From NCBI GenBank assembly GCA_902560675.1, contig CACEMP010000001.1:1-64000 (forward strand): a stretch of DNA of 64,000 nucleotides, read 5' to 3'. Of this stretch, positions 35,042-44,244 are shown piece by piece (the first letter of the stretch is position 1; every line of letters starts with the position of its first letter). The position numbers were made by a program, and so were the translations under genes. The notes under the pieces are model-generated. The model made no database searches. It saw only the letters and a list, made by a program, of their open reading frames with translations, and had not been told where the DNA came from. Source of the DNA: an uncultured Alphaproteobacteria bacterium (lineage in GTDB: Bacteria; Pseudomonadota; Alphaproteobacteria; HIMB59; GCA-002718135).

Positions 35042-37123
35042 TTATCCAGCAGTCAGTGTTAAAATTGCTGCATCTCTTTCTTGAAGATACAATAAGTTTC
35101 GAAGATTTTCTCCTTCTGTGTTTTCTAATTTTGGATTTTTGGATAATATATCTTCTACCATAATTTTAGCATCTTCTAATAGATCGTAATCAAAACTAAG
35201 ATCAGCTACATAAAAAGATGGGCTACCAGATTGTTTTTTTCCTAAAATTTCTCCTGGACCTCTTATTTTTAGATCCTCTTCAGCGATTTTAAAACCATCA
35301 TTTGTGTGCTTCATTATATCAATTCTTTGTTTTGAAATTTCCCCAATATTATCTTTATGTAAAAGTATACAATATGATTGAATATCATTTCTACCAACAC
35401 GACCTCTCAATTGATGAAGTTGAGCTAAACCGAATCTTTCCGCATGTTCAATTACAATTGTTGTTGCAGAAGGAATATCTACTCCAACTTCAATAACAGT
35501 TGTTGAAACTAGAATTTTATAATCCTCATTTTTAAACTTTGTCATTATTTCTTCTTTTTCTATTTCATTTAAACGTCCATGCATCAAAAGAACTTTATTT
35601 TTGAAATATTTTTTTAAAATTTTGAATCTTTCCTCTGCAGCTTTTAGATCTAATTCTTCAGATTCTTCTATTAAAGGGCATACCCAGTAAAATTTAGAAG
35701 ATGAATTTTTAATTTTTTCTTTTATTCTATCAATAAGTTGATTTTCTTTATTTAATGGCAAAGAGCTAGTTATAATTGGTTTACGACCTAAAGGTTTTTC
35801 AATTAATTTACTCTCTTTCATATCTCCATATGCCGCTAAAGTTAATGTTCTTGGAATGGGAGTCGCACTCATTACTAAAATATTTGGTTTATGATTTTTA
35901 TGATTAAATACCATTCTTTGATAAACTCCAAATCTATGCTGTTCATCAATAACTGCTAAACCTAAATTATTAAATTTTACAGTATCTTGTATTAAAGCAT
36001 GTGTCCCAATTATAATATCTGCTTTTCCTTTTGCAATTTCATCTAATTTTTCTTTCCTTTCCTTGCCTTTATCCTTTCCTGTAAGAACAAGTACATTTAT
36101 TTTTGAATCTTTTAATAAATTTAAAATATTTTCATAATGCTGAAATGCAAGAATTGTAGTAGGCACCATTAAAGCAGATTGAAAATTACTTTCAAATACT
36201 TTTATCATTGATATTAAAGCTACAATAGTTTTTCCAGACCCAACATCTCCTTGCAACAATCTGATCATTTGATTAGAACTTGCTAGATCCTGAAGTATTT
36301 CTTTGATTACATAATTTTGTGAATTTGTGAGTTGAAAATCTAAATTACTATAAAATTTATTTAATGTTTTATTTTCACTAGTAATTTTAAGACCTTTTTT
36401 CTTTTGATTAAAATTTCTCATAATGCCTATAGCTAATTGATGAGATAATAATTCATCAAATGCTAGTCTTCTTCTGAGCAAATTTTTATTTTTTATATTA
36501 TTATCACTTGGATTATGTAGATTTTTAACTACTTCATTCCATCCTTTAAATTTATATTTATTTAATATTGATGTTTCTATCCATTCATTAAAATTTGGTA
36601 AATTATTTAATATTTGATCGGTTAATTTATTCATTATTTTTTGATTGAGACCACTAGTTAAACTGTAAACTGCCTCTTTACTTTTGATTATTTTATTATT
36701 GTTTAAAACACTTACATGACTAGGGTGCGTTATTTGAAATGTGTTTCTAAAATATTCTAATTTTCCAGAAATTAATCTATTTTCATTTGTTGGAAGCATT
36801 TGTCTCAACATAGGATGTCTTGCATTAAAATATACTAAATCAATATTTGTATCTCCGCAGATACATTTAATTTTGTAGGGTTGTCTTTTAAATCTTGAAG
36901 GATCATGTTTAATAATTTTTAAATTTAAAGTTACTAAAGTATTAATCTCAGCATCATGAATATTTTCATAGAATTTTCTTTCAAGAATGTTATTTGGTAT
37001 GTTCCAAACAAAATGAATATTCTTATATATACCTAATTTATTAATAATTCGTTCTAACTTTGGCCCAACTCCTTTGAGAGAAGATATTGAAGATAATATG
37101 TAATTTAATTTTTCTGGTCTCAT
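35042..37123 (-). CDS. recG: ATP-dependent DNA helicase RecG
   Basis: RecG remodels stalled forks and Holliday junctions. The 693-residue product shows an N-terminal wedge/OB region, then the helicase motifs LLQGDVGSGKTIVA (Walker A), VIDEQHRFGVYQR (motif II), VMSATPIPRTL (motif III), TTVIEVGVDIPSAT and QLRGRVGR (motif VI). The DEQH box is standard for RecG. It is divergent from sdhE-mfd, with 43 bases between starts. That recG, sdhE, mfd arrangement is common in alphaproteobacteria. Confidence 0.97.
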   Translation of the reverse strand: MRPEKLNYILSSISSLKGVGPKLERIINKLGIYKNIHFVWNIPNNILERKFYENIHDAEINTLVTLNLKIIKHDPSRFKRQPYKIKCICGDTNIDLVYFNARHPMLRQMLPTNENRLISGKLEYFRNTFQITHPSHVSVLNNNKIIKSKEAVYSLTSGLNQKIMNKLTDQILNNLPNFNEWIETSILNKYKFKGWNEVVKNLHNPSDNNIKNKNLLRRRLAFDELLSHQLAIGIMRNFNQKKKGLKITSENKTLNKFYSNLDFQLTNSQNYVIKEILQDLASSNQMIRLLQGDVGSGKTIVALISMIKVFESNFQSALMVPTTILAFQHYENILNLLKDSKINVLVLTGKDKGKERKEKLDEIAKGKADIIIGTHALIQDTVKFNNLGLAVIDEQHRFGVYQRMVFNHKNHKPNILVMSATPIPRTLTLAAYGDMKESKLIEKPLGRKPIITSSLPLNKENQLIDRIKEKIKNSSSKFYWVCPLIEESEELDLKAAEERFKILKKYFKNKVLLMHGRLNEIEKEEIMTKFKNEDYKILVSTTVIEVGVDIPSATTIVIEHAERFGLAQLHQLRGRVGRNDIQSYCILLHKDNIGEISKQRIDIMKHTNDGFKIAEEDLKIRGPGEILGKKQSGSPSFYVADLSFDYDLLEDAKIMVEDILSKNPKLENTEGENLRNLLYLQERDAAILTLTAG

Positions 37124-37166
37124 AGATTTTTTTAAAATTATAAACTATATTCTATATTCAATTTTT

Positions 37167-37415
37167 ATGTCATTCAATTCACTAAAAAAAACGATAAAAT
37201 ATAGGGTTTCTTACTCCGGAACAAAAGAGACAGATATTTTATACAAAAGATATTTTATAAATCAGTTAGATAAATTTAGTGAAAAAGATCTTGAGGATAT
37301 AAAATCGATATTTAATCAATTCTCAGATAATGAGATTTATGATTTTCTTACTTCTAAGGTAACCATTCCATCAGGTTTTAAGACAATATTTAATAAAATA
37401 CTTAATGAAGAATAA
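37167..37415 (+). CDS. sdhE: succinate dehydrogenase flavinylation factor SdhE
   Basis: SdhE helps attach FAD covalently to the flavoprotein subunit SdhA. The 82-residue length and the five-helix pattern fit. The N-terminal segment reads YRVSYSGTKETDILYKRYF. In the usual RGxxE motif the Gly and Glu are kept, but the arginine position is Ser. The gene lies between recG and mfd, its usual alphaproteobacterial location, and overlaps mfd by 11 bases. Confidence 0.87.
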   Translation: MSFNSLKKTIKYRVSYSGTKETDILYKRYFINQLDKFSEKDLEDIKSIFNQFSDNEIYDFLTSKVTIPSGFKTIFNKILNEE

Positions 37416-40400
37416 AAATACTATCGGTCCATCAATTCACAATGTTGAACCTTTCTTCATTTCATATTTCTATCAAAATTCCAATAAATCAATTTTATAC
37501 ATTGGAAAAGATGAGAGGGAAATCTCATTTATGGAACAAAAAATTAAATGGTTATTACCTGATGTTGAAATTTTATTATTTAAATCTTGGGATCAAATAC
37601 CCTACGACAATGTCTCTCCTTCAAAAGAAGTCCAAATCGAAAGATTAAAAACACTTAAAATTTTATCAAATTCCAAAACAAAGAGAATAATACTCACTAC
37701 AATTAATTCAATAACGCAAAAAATAATCCCTAGATCAATTATTAATTCACAATTTTTTAAAATTTCAAAAAAACAAAAATTTAAATTAGAAGATTTTATA
37801 AATAACCTTGTGCTTTTAGGCTTCCAAAGAACTTCGTTAGTGCGTGATAAATCAGAATTTTCTGTCAGAGGTTCAATTTTAGATATTTTTCCAAATGAAA
37901 GATTTAAGCCAATAAGAATAGATTTTTTTGATGAAGAAATAGAGTCAATTTTTGAATTTGATCCAATTACTCAAAAAAGATTAAAAGAAATAAATAGTGA
38001 CTTGGAGTTTAATATTGTTAATGAATTAATTCTTAATGAAGATAATCTGAAATTATTTAGAAAAAATTTTAGGGAAATTTTTCCAGAGTATAGAAATAGT
38101 CAAGTTTATAATTTTTTTTCTGAAAATATTATTCCATCTGGTGGCGAACAATTTATGCCTTTATTTTATGATAATCTCGAAACATTGTTTGATTATGTTG
38201 AAGACTATAAAATATTATTAAATGACGAATTTAAAAACATATTTGAAAATAGACTAGAAAATATAAATGATTTTTATTTAGCTAGAAAAAATAATAAAGA
38301 AAGTTTTTTTCTTTCACCTGAATATTTTTACTTGAAAAAAGAAAATTTAGAAAAATATTTAGATATCAATGAACATTATTATTTTAACACATTTGATAAA
38401 AATAATCATATTAACATTGATGTAAATATTGTTCATAATTTATCATCTATTAAAAAAGAAATAGATTTTAATTTTATAAATCAATTTTTTGTTACTAACT
38501 CTAAAGATAATATAATTTATATATGCTGCCGCAGTAAAGGAAGTTTAGAAAGGGTATCTAAAATATTACTGAATAATTTAGGTTTAAATTTAAATAATGT
38601 AACAAACTTTAATCATACACTTTCAGATAGTATTCTTTTAACTATTCTGGATATTGAAGAGTCATTTAAATTTAATAAATATATTTTTATTAATGAAAAA
38701 TCCTTGTTTGGTTATTTTTTTAATACACAAATATCTAAATCACGAAAACAAACTATTTTTTTTGAAGAATTAAACAAGTTATCAATTAATTCTATTCTGG
38801 TACATTCTGAGTATGGTCTTTGTAAGTTTAATAATATAAGAAAAATCGAATTAAATGACTCAATTCATGAGTGTTTAGAACTAGAATTTTTTGAAAATCA
38901 AAAACTTTTTTTACCAGTTGAAAATTTAAGTTATGTATCAAAATATAGTGATGATACTGATGGAAACATTATTTTAGATAAACTTGGTGCTTCACATTGG
39001 CAAAAAAGGAAAGCAGATGCAAAAAAGAAAATTAGAGATGCTGCAAAAAAACTTATTTCCATAGCTTCTAAGAGACTTCAATCTCAATCTTATGAAATTA
39101 ATACAAATATACCTGAATACGATAAATTTGTAAGTACTTTCCCATATGTTGAAACTGATGATCAATTAAATGCAATTCAAGATGTAATTAATGATTTTTC
39201 TAAGATGATACCATCTGATAGATTAATTGTAGGAGATGTTGCATTTGGAAAAACAGAAGTAATTTTAAGAGCTATTTTTCTAGCTGCAAAATCAAATTTA
39301 CAATCTGTTGTTTTAGTTCCAACTACAATTTTATCTAGACAGCATTTTATTAATTTCAAAAAAAGATTATCTATTTTTGGTATTAACATTGCAGAAATTT
39401 CTAGATTAGTACCTTTAAAAGATAAAAAAGAAATTTTTGAAAAATGCAATAATGGTAATATAGATGTTTTAGTTGGTACTCATGCTTTATTAAACGATAA
39501 ATTAAAATTTAACAGACTCGGTCTAATAGTTTACGATGAAGAGCAAAAACTAGGAACAATTCAAAAGGAAAAATTTAAAGAAATTGCACCAAAAGCTCAT
39601 TGTATTTCACTTAGTGCAACACCTATTCCAAGAACTTTAAGTATGTCTCTTTCAGGCATAAGAGATTTAAGTCTAATTCTTACAGCACCATTTGAAAGAA
39701 TGTCAGTTAGGACTTACGTTTCACCTTTTGATTCTTTAACTATTACAGAAGCTATAAAAAGAGAGATATATGGAAGAAAAAATGGTGTTTATTTTGTTGT
39801 TCCAAGAAAAAAAGATTTACCTTTTGTTGAGCAATTTTTAAATGATAATTTACCAGAAATTAAATATGTAATTACTCACGGCCAACTTAGTCCTAAATTA
39901 TTAGAAATTAGAATATCAAAATTTTACAATCAAGAAGTACCTTTAATGTTAAGTACAAATATTATTGAAAATGGTTTAGATTTGCCTCATGTAAATACAA
40001 TTATTGTATACCGAGCAAATATATTTTCTTTAGCTGCATTATATCAATTAAAAGGAAGGGTAGGTCGATCTTCCAAACGAGGGTACGCATACATTACATA
40101 CAAAGAGAGTGAGCTAAAAGATAATGGTAGAAAAAGATTATCAATAATAAACTCTTCCGATCATCTTGGCGCAGGTTTTAATATAGCATCTCAAGATCTT
40201 GATCTTCGCGGTGGCGGTTCTATAATTGGAGAAGAACAAAGTGGTTTCATAAAAGAAATAGGAACAGAGCTTTATCATCAGATGCTTGAAGAAGAGATAA
40301 ATTTACAAAAAAGTAAAATTAATTCTGACTTTGTAAAAAAAGATAATTTTCAACCAATTATAAAAATCCCTGTTGAAATTTATATACCTGAAGATTTTAT

Positions 40401-40782
40401 AAATGATGTTGATCTAAGATTGTCCATTTACAAAAGAATCTCAAATATAAATAATAATAAAGAAATTGAAGATATAAAAATAGAATTAATAGACAGATTT
40501 GGCAAATTGCCTATTCAATTAATTAATTTATTAAAATTAGTAGAAATTAAAATCATTTGTTTAAAAAATAACATTGAAAAGTTTGAGTTTAGCAGAAAAG
40601 GTATATTAATCAGTTTTTTTCAAAATAAACCAAAAAATCCAGAAAAATTATTACAACTTTCATTATCTAATAAAAATTCTCTAATATTAAGACCGGATCA
40701 AAAAATATTTTATGATTTTGGAGGTAATTTAATTGGTGATAGATTTGAATTATCAAAAAAAATTATTAATTTATTAAAATGA
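37405..40782 (+). CDS. mfd: transcription-repair coupling factor
   Basis: Mfd removes RNA polymerase stalled at DNA lesions and recruits UvrA. The 1125-residue product has the UvrB-like N-terminal region (SWDQIPYDNVSPS), the RNA-polymerase-interaction domain (SILVHSEYGLCKFNNIRKIE), and translocase motifs. These are Walker A LIVGDVAFGKTEV, DEEQKLGTIQKE, LSATPIPRTLSM, TNIIENGLDLPHVNT and QLKGRVGRSSKRG. In Walker A the common GDVGFGKTE reads GDVAFGKTE, a mild change. It overlaps the start of the sugar-dehydrogenase gene by 4 bp. Confidence 0.96.
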   Translation: MKNKNTIGPSIHNVEPFFISYFYQNSNKSILYIGKDEREISFMEQKIKWLLPDVEILLFKSWDQIPYDNVSPSKEVQIERLKTLKILSNSKTKRIILTTINSITQKIIPRSIINSQFFKISKKQKFKLEDFINNLVLLGFQRTSLVRDKSEFSVRGSILDIFPNERFKPIRIDFFDEEIESIFEFDPITQKRLKEINSDLEFNIVNELILNEDNLKLFRKNFREIFPEYRNSQVYNFFSENIIPSGGEQFMPLFYDNLETLFDYVEDYKILLNDEFKNIFENRLENINDFYLARKNNKESFFLSPEYFYLKKENLEKYLDINEHYYFNTFDKNNHINIDVNIVHNLSSIKKEIDFNFINQFFVTNSKDNIIYICCRSKGSLERVSKILLNNLGLNLNNVTNFNHTLSDSILLTILDIEESFKFNKYIFINEKSLFGYFFNTQISKSRKQTIFFEELNKLSINSILVHSEYGLCKFNNIRKIELNDSIHECLELEFFENQKLFLPVENLSYVSKYSDDTDGNIILDKLGASHWQKRKADAKKKIRDAAKKLISIASKRLQSQSYEINTNIPEYDKFVSTFPYVETDDQLNAIQDVINDFSKMIPSDRLIVGDVAFGKTEVILRAIFLAAKSNLQSVVLVPTTILSRQHFINFKKRLSIFGINIAEISRLVPLKDKKEIFEKCNNGNIDVLVGTHALLNDKLKFNRLGLIVYDEEQKLGTIQKEKFKEIAPKAHCISLSATPIPRTLSMSLSGIRDLSLILTAPFERMSVRTYVSPFDSLTITEAIKREIYGRKNGVYFVVPRKKDLPFVEQFLNDNLPEIKYVITHGQLSPKLLEIRISKFYNQEVPLMLSTNIIENGLDLPHVNTIIVYRANIFSLAALYQLKGRVGRSSKRGYAYITYKESELKDNGRKRLSIINSSDHLGAGFNIASQDLDLRGGGSIIGEEQSGFIKEIGTELYHQMLEEEINLQKSKINSDFVKKDNFQPIIKIPVEIYIPEDFINDVDLRLSIYKRISNINNNKEIEDIKIELIDRFGKLPIQLINLLKLVEIKIICLKNNIEKFEFSRKGILISFFQNKPKNPEKLLQLSLSNKNSLILRPDQKIFYDFGGNLIGDRFELSKKIINLLK

Positions 40783-41876
40783 GACTATTTGTATATTTAT
40801 TTATTTTAATTATTTTCTTAACATTAAATAAAAATGTTTTCTCTTTAAGTAATGATTATAAATTATCAATATTAAATAAAAATCTAGATCAACCTTGGAG
40901 TATTTCATTTATTAATAAAAATGAAATATTAATTAGTGAGAAAACAGGTAAAATAAAATTATTTAATCAAATTGACGAAAGTATTATTGAGATAAAACAT
41001 AATTTAAGTTTTATTGAAGACATAAACTCCCAAGGTGGTTTGCTAGAAATTTTATATCATGATAATTATGTTTATATTAGCTACTCTGAGAAAAGAGGTG
41101 AATTTAAATTATATGGACCATCATCTACGTCAATTGCAAAAGCTAAATTCAATAGAGAAAAACTAAATTTTAATAATATATTTAGATCTGAGCCCCCAAT
41201 TAGATCGCCTTATCACTTTGGTTCTAGAATAGTAATTAAAGATAATTATTTATTTGCTACTTTAGGTGAAAGAGGTAAAGGAATGATTGCTCAAGAAGTA
41301 GATAAACATCCAGGTAGTATTATTAGAATTAATTTAGATGGCTCAATACCAAAAGATAATCCACATTTTAAAGACCAGCCTTTATGGCTTCCTGAAATTT
41401 TTCAAATTGGTGTCAGAAATCCTCAAGGAATGGCAATCTCTTCTTTTGATAATAAATTATACATTAGTAATCACGGTGCTAAAGGTGGTGATTGGTTTGG
41501 TGAAGTGAAGAAAGGTGAAAACTATGGATGGAAAATACTTGGTTGGGGTGGAACAAATTATAATAATACAAAAATAGGACCTAAATGGTTACCAGGTTAT
41601 ACAAAGGCAATTCATTACTGGGTACCTTCAATTGCTGTTAGTGCAATCACAATATACGATGGAGAAGAATTTCCAGAATTTAAAGGATTAGCACTTGTAA
41701 CATCATTAAAAGATCAATCTTTACGCTCATTAGATTTTTCAAATTTGGATAATGTAGAAGAAGATATTATTTTTAAGAATGAAATAGGAAGAATAAGAGA
41801 TATTAAAATTCATCCAGAAAGTGGTAAAATTTTCTTTTTAGCTCAAGATAAATTATGGAAATTTGAAAAAAAATAA
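40779..41876 (+). CDS. exported PQQ-dependent sugar dehydrogenase family protein
   Basis: This 365-residue beta-propeller protein is related to soluble glucose dehydrogenase and YliI. It has a signal peptide (residues about 1-22) and then the hallmark LDQPWSISFINKNEILISEKTGKI. Later it has RIVIKDNYLFATLGERG, PEIFQIGVRNPQGMAIS and NHGAKGGDWFGEVKKGENYGW, which resemble the PQQ and calcium-binding loops. It should oxidise an aldose in the periplasm if PQQ is available. PQQ-synthesis genes are not in the window. It overlaps mfd by 4 bp. Confidence 0.88.
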   Translation: MRLFVYLFILIIFLTLNKNVFSLSNDYKLSILNKNLDQPWSISFINKNEILISEKTGKIKLFNQIDESIIEIKHNLSFIEDINSQGGLLEILYHDNYVYISYSEKRGEFKLYGPSSTSIAKAKFNREKLNFNNIFRSEPPIRSPYHFGSRIVIKDNYLFATLGERGKGMIAQEVDKHPGSIIRINLDGSIPKDNPHFKDQPLWLPEIFQIGVRNPQGMAISSFDNKLYISNHGAKGGDWFGEVKKGENYGWKILGWGGTNYNNTKIGPKWLPGYTKAIHYWVPSIAVSAITIYDGEEFPEFKGLALVTSLKDQSLRSLDFSNLDNVEEDIIFKNEIGRIRDIKIHPESGKIFFLAQDKLWKFEKK

Positions 41877-41923
41877 CATTTTCATGTATTTGAGAAATAT
41901 TCTTTTTGATTTATAGTAATTAT

Positions 41924-42040
41924 ATGTTTGAATTTTTAGCTTTTTTAGTTGGTGTCATGATAATGGGACCAATCGTATACATTTATTTTTTAGTTCAAGA
42001 TTTAAAAAAAAGAGTTGATAAGCTGGAAGATAAAAATTAA
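41924..42040 (+). CDS. small membrane protein with coiled-coil tail (38 aa)
   Basis: A 38-codon frame encodes one hydrophobic helix (MFEFLAFLVGVMIMGPIVYI and on to about residue 24), then a charged heptad-like tail LKKRVDKLEDKN. This is the pattern of a short single-span membrane protein. No family is recognised. It sits between the sugar-dehydrogenase gene and tRNA-Ser in a stretch that otherwise holds no gene. Confidence 0.45.
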   Translation: MFEFLAFLVGVMIMGPIVYIYFLVQDLKKRVDKLEDKN

Positions 42041-42072
42041 TTTTTATTAGTTTTAAGATTTTAAAGTAATTT

Positions 42073-42162
42073 TGGCGGAGAGAGTGAGATTCGAACTCAC
42101 GAACGAGTTGCCCCGTTGCCGGTTTTCAAGACCGGTGCTTTCAACCGCTCAGCCATCTCTCC
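42073..42162 (-). tRNA. tRNA-Ser (anticodon TGA)
   Basis: Read on the minus strand, a 90-base type II tRNA starts GGAGAGATGGCTGAGCGGTT. It has the anticodon arm CCGGT-CTTGAAA-ACCGG with anticodon TGA, a long variable arm (CAACGGGGCAACTCGTT) and the T-arm GTGAG-TTCGAAT-CTCAC. The acceptor TCTCTCC is followed by G and an encoded CCA. The long variable arm confirms the serine identity. Confidence 0.97.
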
Positions 42163-42255
42163 GTTTAAATGCTTACTATAGTTTCAACATAAAAAAGTCA
42201 AAATATTAAGTATATATCGTTTCCTAATTAACGATAGTTTTGGTAATTTTATATA

Positions 42256-43293
42256 ATGATTATTAGGTTTGTATTAATATTTTTATTTATATCATTTAAC
42301 GCCTACTCAACTGATTGTAAAAAACCAAAAATGCCAACCGATGATGAGTGGAGTAGCTGGCTATCAACTATTAAAAAAGAAGCTTTAGATATAGGTATAA
42401 GTCAAAATACTATCTCAAAACATTTAAATAATGTTAAGCCGCAAAGTAAAATTATTATGCGCGATAGATGCCAGCCAGCTTCAACAATGACTTTAGATGA
42501 GTATTTATTTTATACAATTACAAAAGATAAAATATTTGCTGGAAAAAATTTTTTAAAAAAATATGAAGATTTATTAGAGGAAATCGGAGATTATTTTAAA
42601 ATACAACCCAGATTTATAGTTGCTGTATTAGGTATGGAAAGTTATTATGGAAGAAATCAAGGAAAAATAAATTCTATAATTGCAATAACAACTCTTGCAT
42701 TTGATAGAAGAAGAAGTGATTTTTATAAAAAACAATTATTTGCAGCTCTTGAAATTTTAGATAAAAATCTTGTTCCTAGTGGAGAATTAAAAGGCAGTTG
42801 GGGTGGTGCAGTTGGCATGACCCAAATGATACCTACAACATTTTTAGAAACAGCATATGACTGGGATGGTAATGGTATTGATATATGGAATAGCTATGCA
42901 GATGCTTTTGCAAGTACTGCAAATTATTTAACTTCATTAGATAAAAACCCATGGTCAAATGATAGCACTTGGGGAAGGGAGGTACTTCCGCCAAAAAATA
43001 TTTCTTCATCTTTTTTTGATTCTATAAAACAAATTAATCCGAAAGGTTGTGGAGCAGTAAAACGTAGATCAATGCCAAAAACTCTATCTGAATGGTCAGA
43101 ATTAGGATTTACAAAAATCAATGGAGATCCTTTACCAATAAGGGATGATTTAGAGGCTAGATTAATAACACCAGATGGGATAGACGGAAGGATGTTTATA
43201 GTTTATTCTAATTACAAAAATATTCTTTATTATAATTGCTCATCATATTATGCTGTATCAGTAGGTCTCCTAAGTGATAAAATATCTAATTAG
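42256..43293 (+). CDS. periplasmic lytic murein transglycosylase (MltB-like)
   Basis: This 345-residue protein has an N-terminal signal peptide (cleavage near residue 18) and an SLT-type lysozyme-like domain. The catalytic glutamate is Glu128 in LGMESYYGRNQG. SWGGAVGMTQMIPTTF and the later DWDGNGIDIWNSYADAFAS are typical of the MltB-like branch. It should cleave the MurNAc-GlcNAc bond to anhydro products during wall turnover. The stop is overlapped by 20 bp by the RlpA-like lipoprotein gene, so the two wall enzymes are coupled. Confidence 0.9.
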   Translation: MIIRFVLIFLFISFNAYSTDCKKPKMPTDDEWSSWLSTIKKEALDIGISQNTISKHLNNVKPQSKIIMRDRCQPASTMTLDEYLFYTITKDKIFAGKNFLKKYEDLLEEIGDYFKIQPRFIVAVLGMESYYGRNQGKINSIIAITTLAFDRRRSDFYKKQLFAALEILDKNLVPSGELKGSWGGAVGMTQMIPTTFLETAYDWDGNGIDIWNSYADAFASTANYLTSLDKNPWSNDSTWGREVLPPKNISSSFFDSIKQINPKGCGAVKRRSMPKTLSEWSELGFTKINGDPLPIRDDLEARLITPDGIDGRMFIVYSNYKNILYYNCSSYYAVSVGLLSDKISN

Positions 43294-44209
43294 TTTAATA
43301 CTTATTTTATTTATATTTTCTTGTAATGAATTAGATTTTAATAATGTTTCTGATGTTGTAGAAAATAGCACAAACAAAATAGAAGAAATAATTGATAATA
43401 CAAAAGAAGATAAAAAAGAAAAAAGTCTATCAAAAAATAAACAAACAAAAGATAATATTTTTTATTATGTTGGTGAACCTTATTTTATTGAGGGAGTTAG
43501 TTATACTCCAGAGGAAAATTATAATTATTCTGAAATTGGACTTTCTTCTTTTTATGGTAAGGAATTACATAATATTAAGACTGTAAATAATGATTTAAAT
43601 AAAGTTACAGAACTACTTGGTAGGCATAAAACTCTACCTATTCCAAGTATGGTCAAGGTCACTAACTTGGATAATGGCTTATCTATAAATGTAAAAATTA
43701 TAGATAGACATGATGATAATGCTGTTATTATTCAAGTATCAAGAAAAGTAGCTCAACTTCTTGGTTTTTATAAATCTAAATTAGCTACTGTTAAAGTGGA
43801 AGTACTTTCTGATGCTAGTAAGCAATGGAAGAGTGTTGCAAATTCATTGAATGAAGAAAATTTTGATGAAACTATCTCTTCTGCACCAACAGATATTGTA
43901 TCTATTGAAGAAATAGATGAAATTTTAGAAACTGATGCAGACACAAATATAATCATAGAGGAGCCAATTGAGTTAAAATCAGAGAAAATAACTGATTTTA
44001 AATTATATTTAAGAGTAATAGGATTTGAAAATTATGAGAGTATAAGATCTGTATTAGATAATTATGAAAATAATCTAAAATATACTTCTGAAAAAAATAA
44101 TTCTAAATATGACGTAATCATTGGACCTATACAAAATACAGAAGCAAATAATTTGGTTTCATACTTTATCTCAAAAGGTTATAAAGAAACTGAAATTCTT
44201 ATTGAATAA
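43274..44209 (+). CDS. RlpA-like septal lipoprotein with SPOR-like C-terminus
   Basis: This 311-residue protein has a lipobox ending IFSC (Cys17), so it is a lipoprotein. A double-psi beta-barrel follows at about residues 85-185 with SSFYGKELHN, HKTLPIPSMVKVTNLDNGLSINV and IIDRHDD. After an acidic linker, residues about 240-311 look like a divergent SPOR domain that would bind denuded septal glycan. The TANGE segment of RlpA reads TVNND here, so the acidic residue is Asp rather than Glu. It probably cooperates with the MltB-like and D,D-carboxypeptidase neighbours in cell division. Confidence 0.78.
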   Translation: MIKYLISLILILFIFSCNELDFNNVSDVVENSTNKIEEIIDNTKEDKKEKSLSKNKQTKDNIFYYVGEPYFIEGVSYTPEENYNYSEIGLSSFYGKELHNIKTVNNDLNKVTELLGRHKTLPIPSMVKVTNLDNGLSINVKIIDRHDDNAVIIQVSRKVAQLLGFYKSKLATVKVEVLSDASKQWKSVANSLNEENFDETISSAPTDIVSIEEIDEILETDADTNIIIEEPIELKSEKITDFKLYLRVIGFENYESIRSVLDNYENNLKYTSEKNNSKYDVIIGPIQNTEANNLVSYFISKGYKETEILIE

Positions 44210-44244
44210 CAAATAGTGGTCACAATTATTAAATATTGATACAT

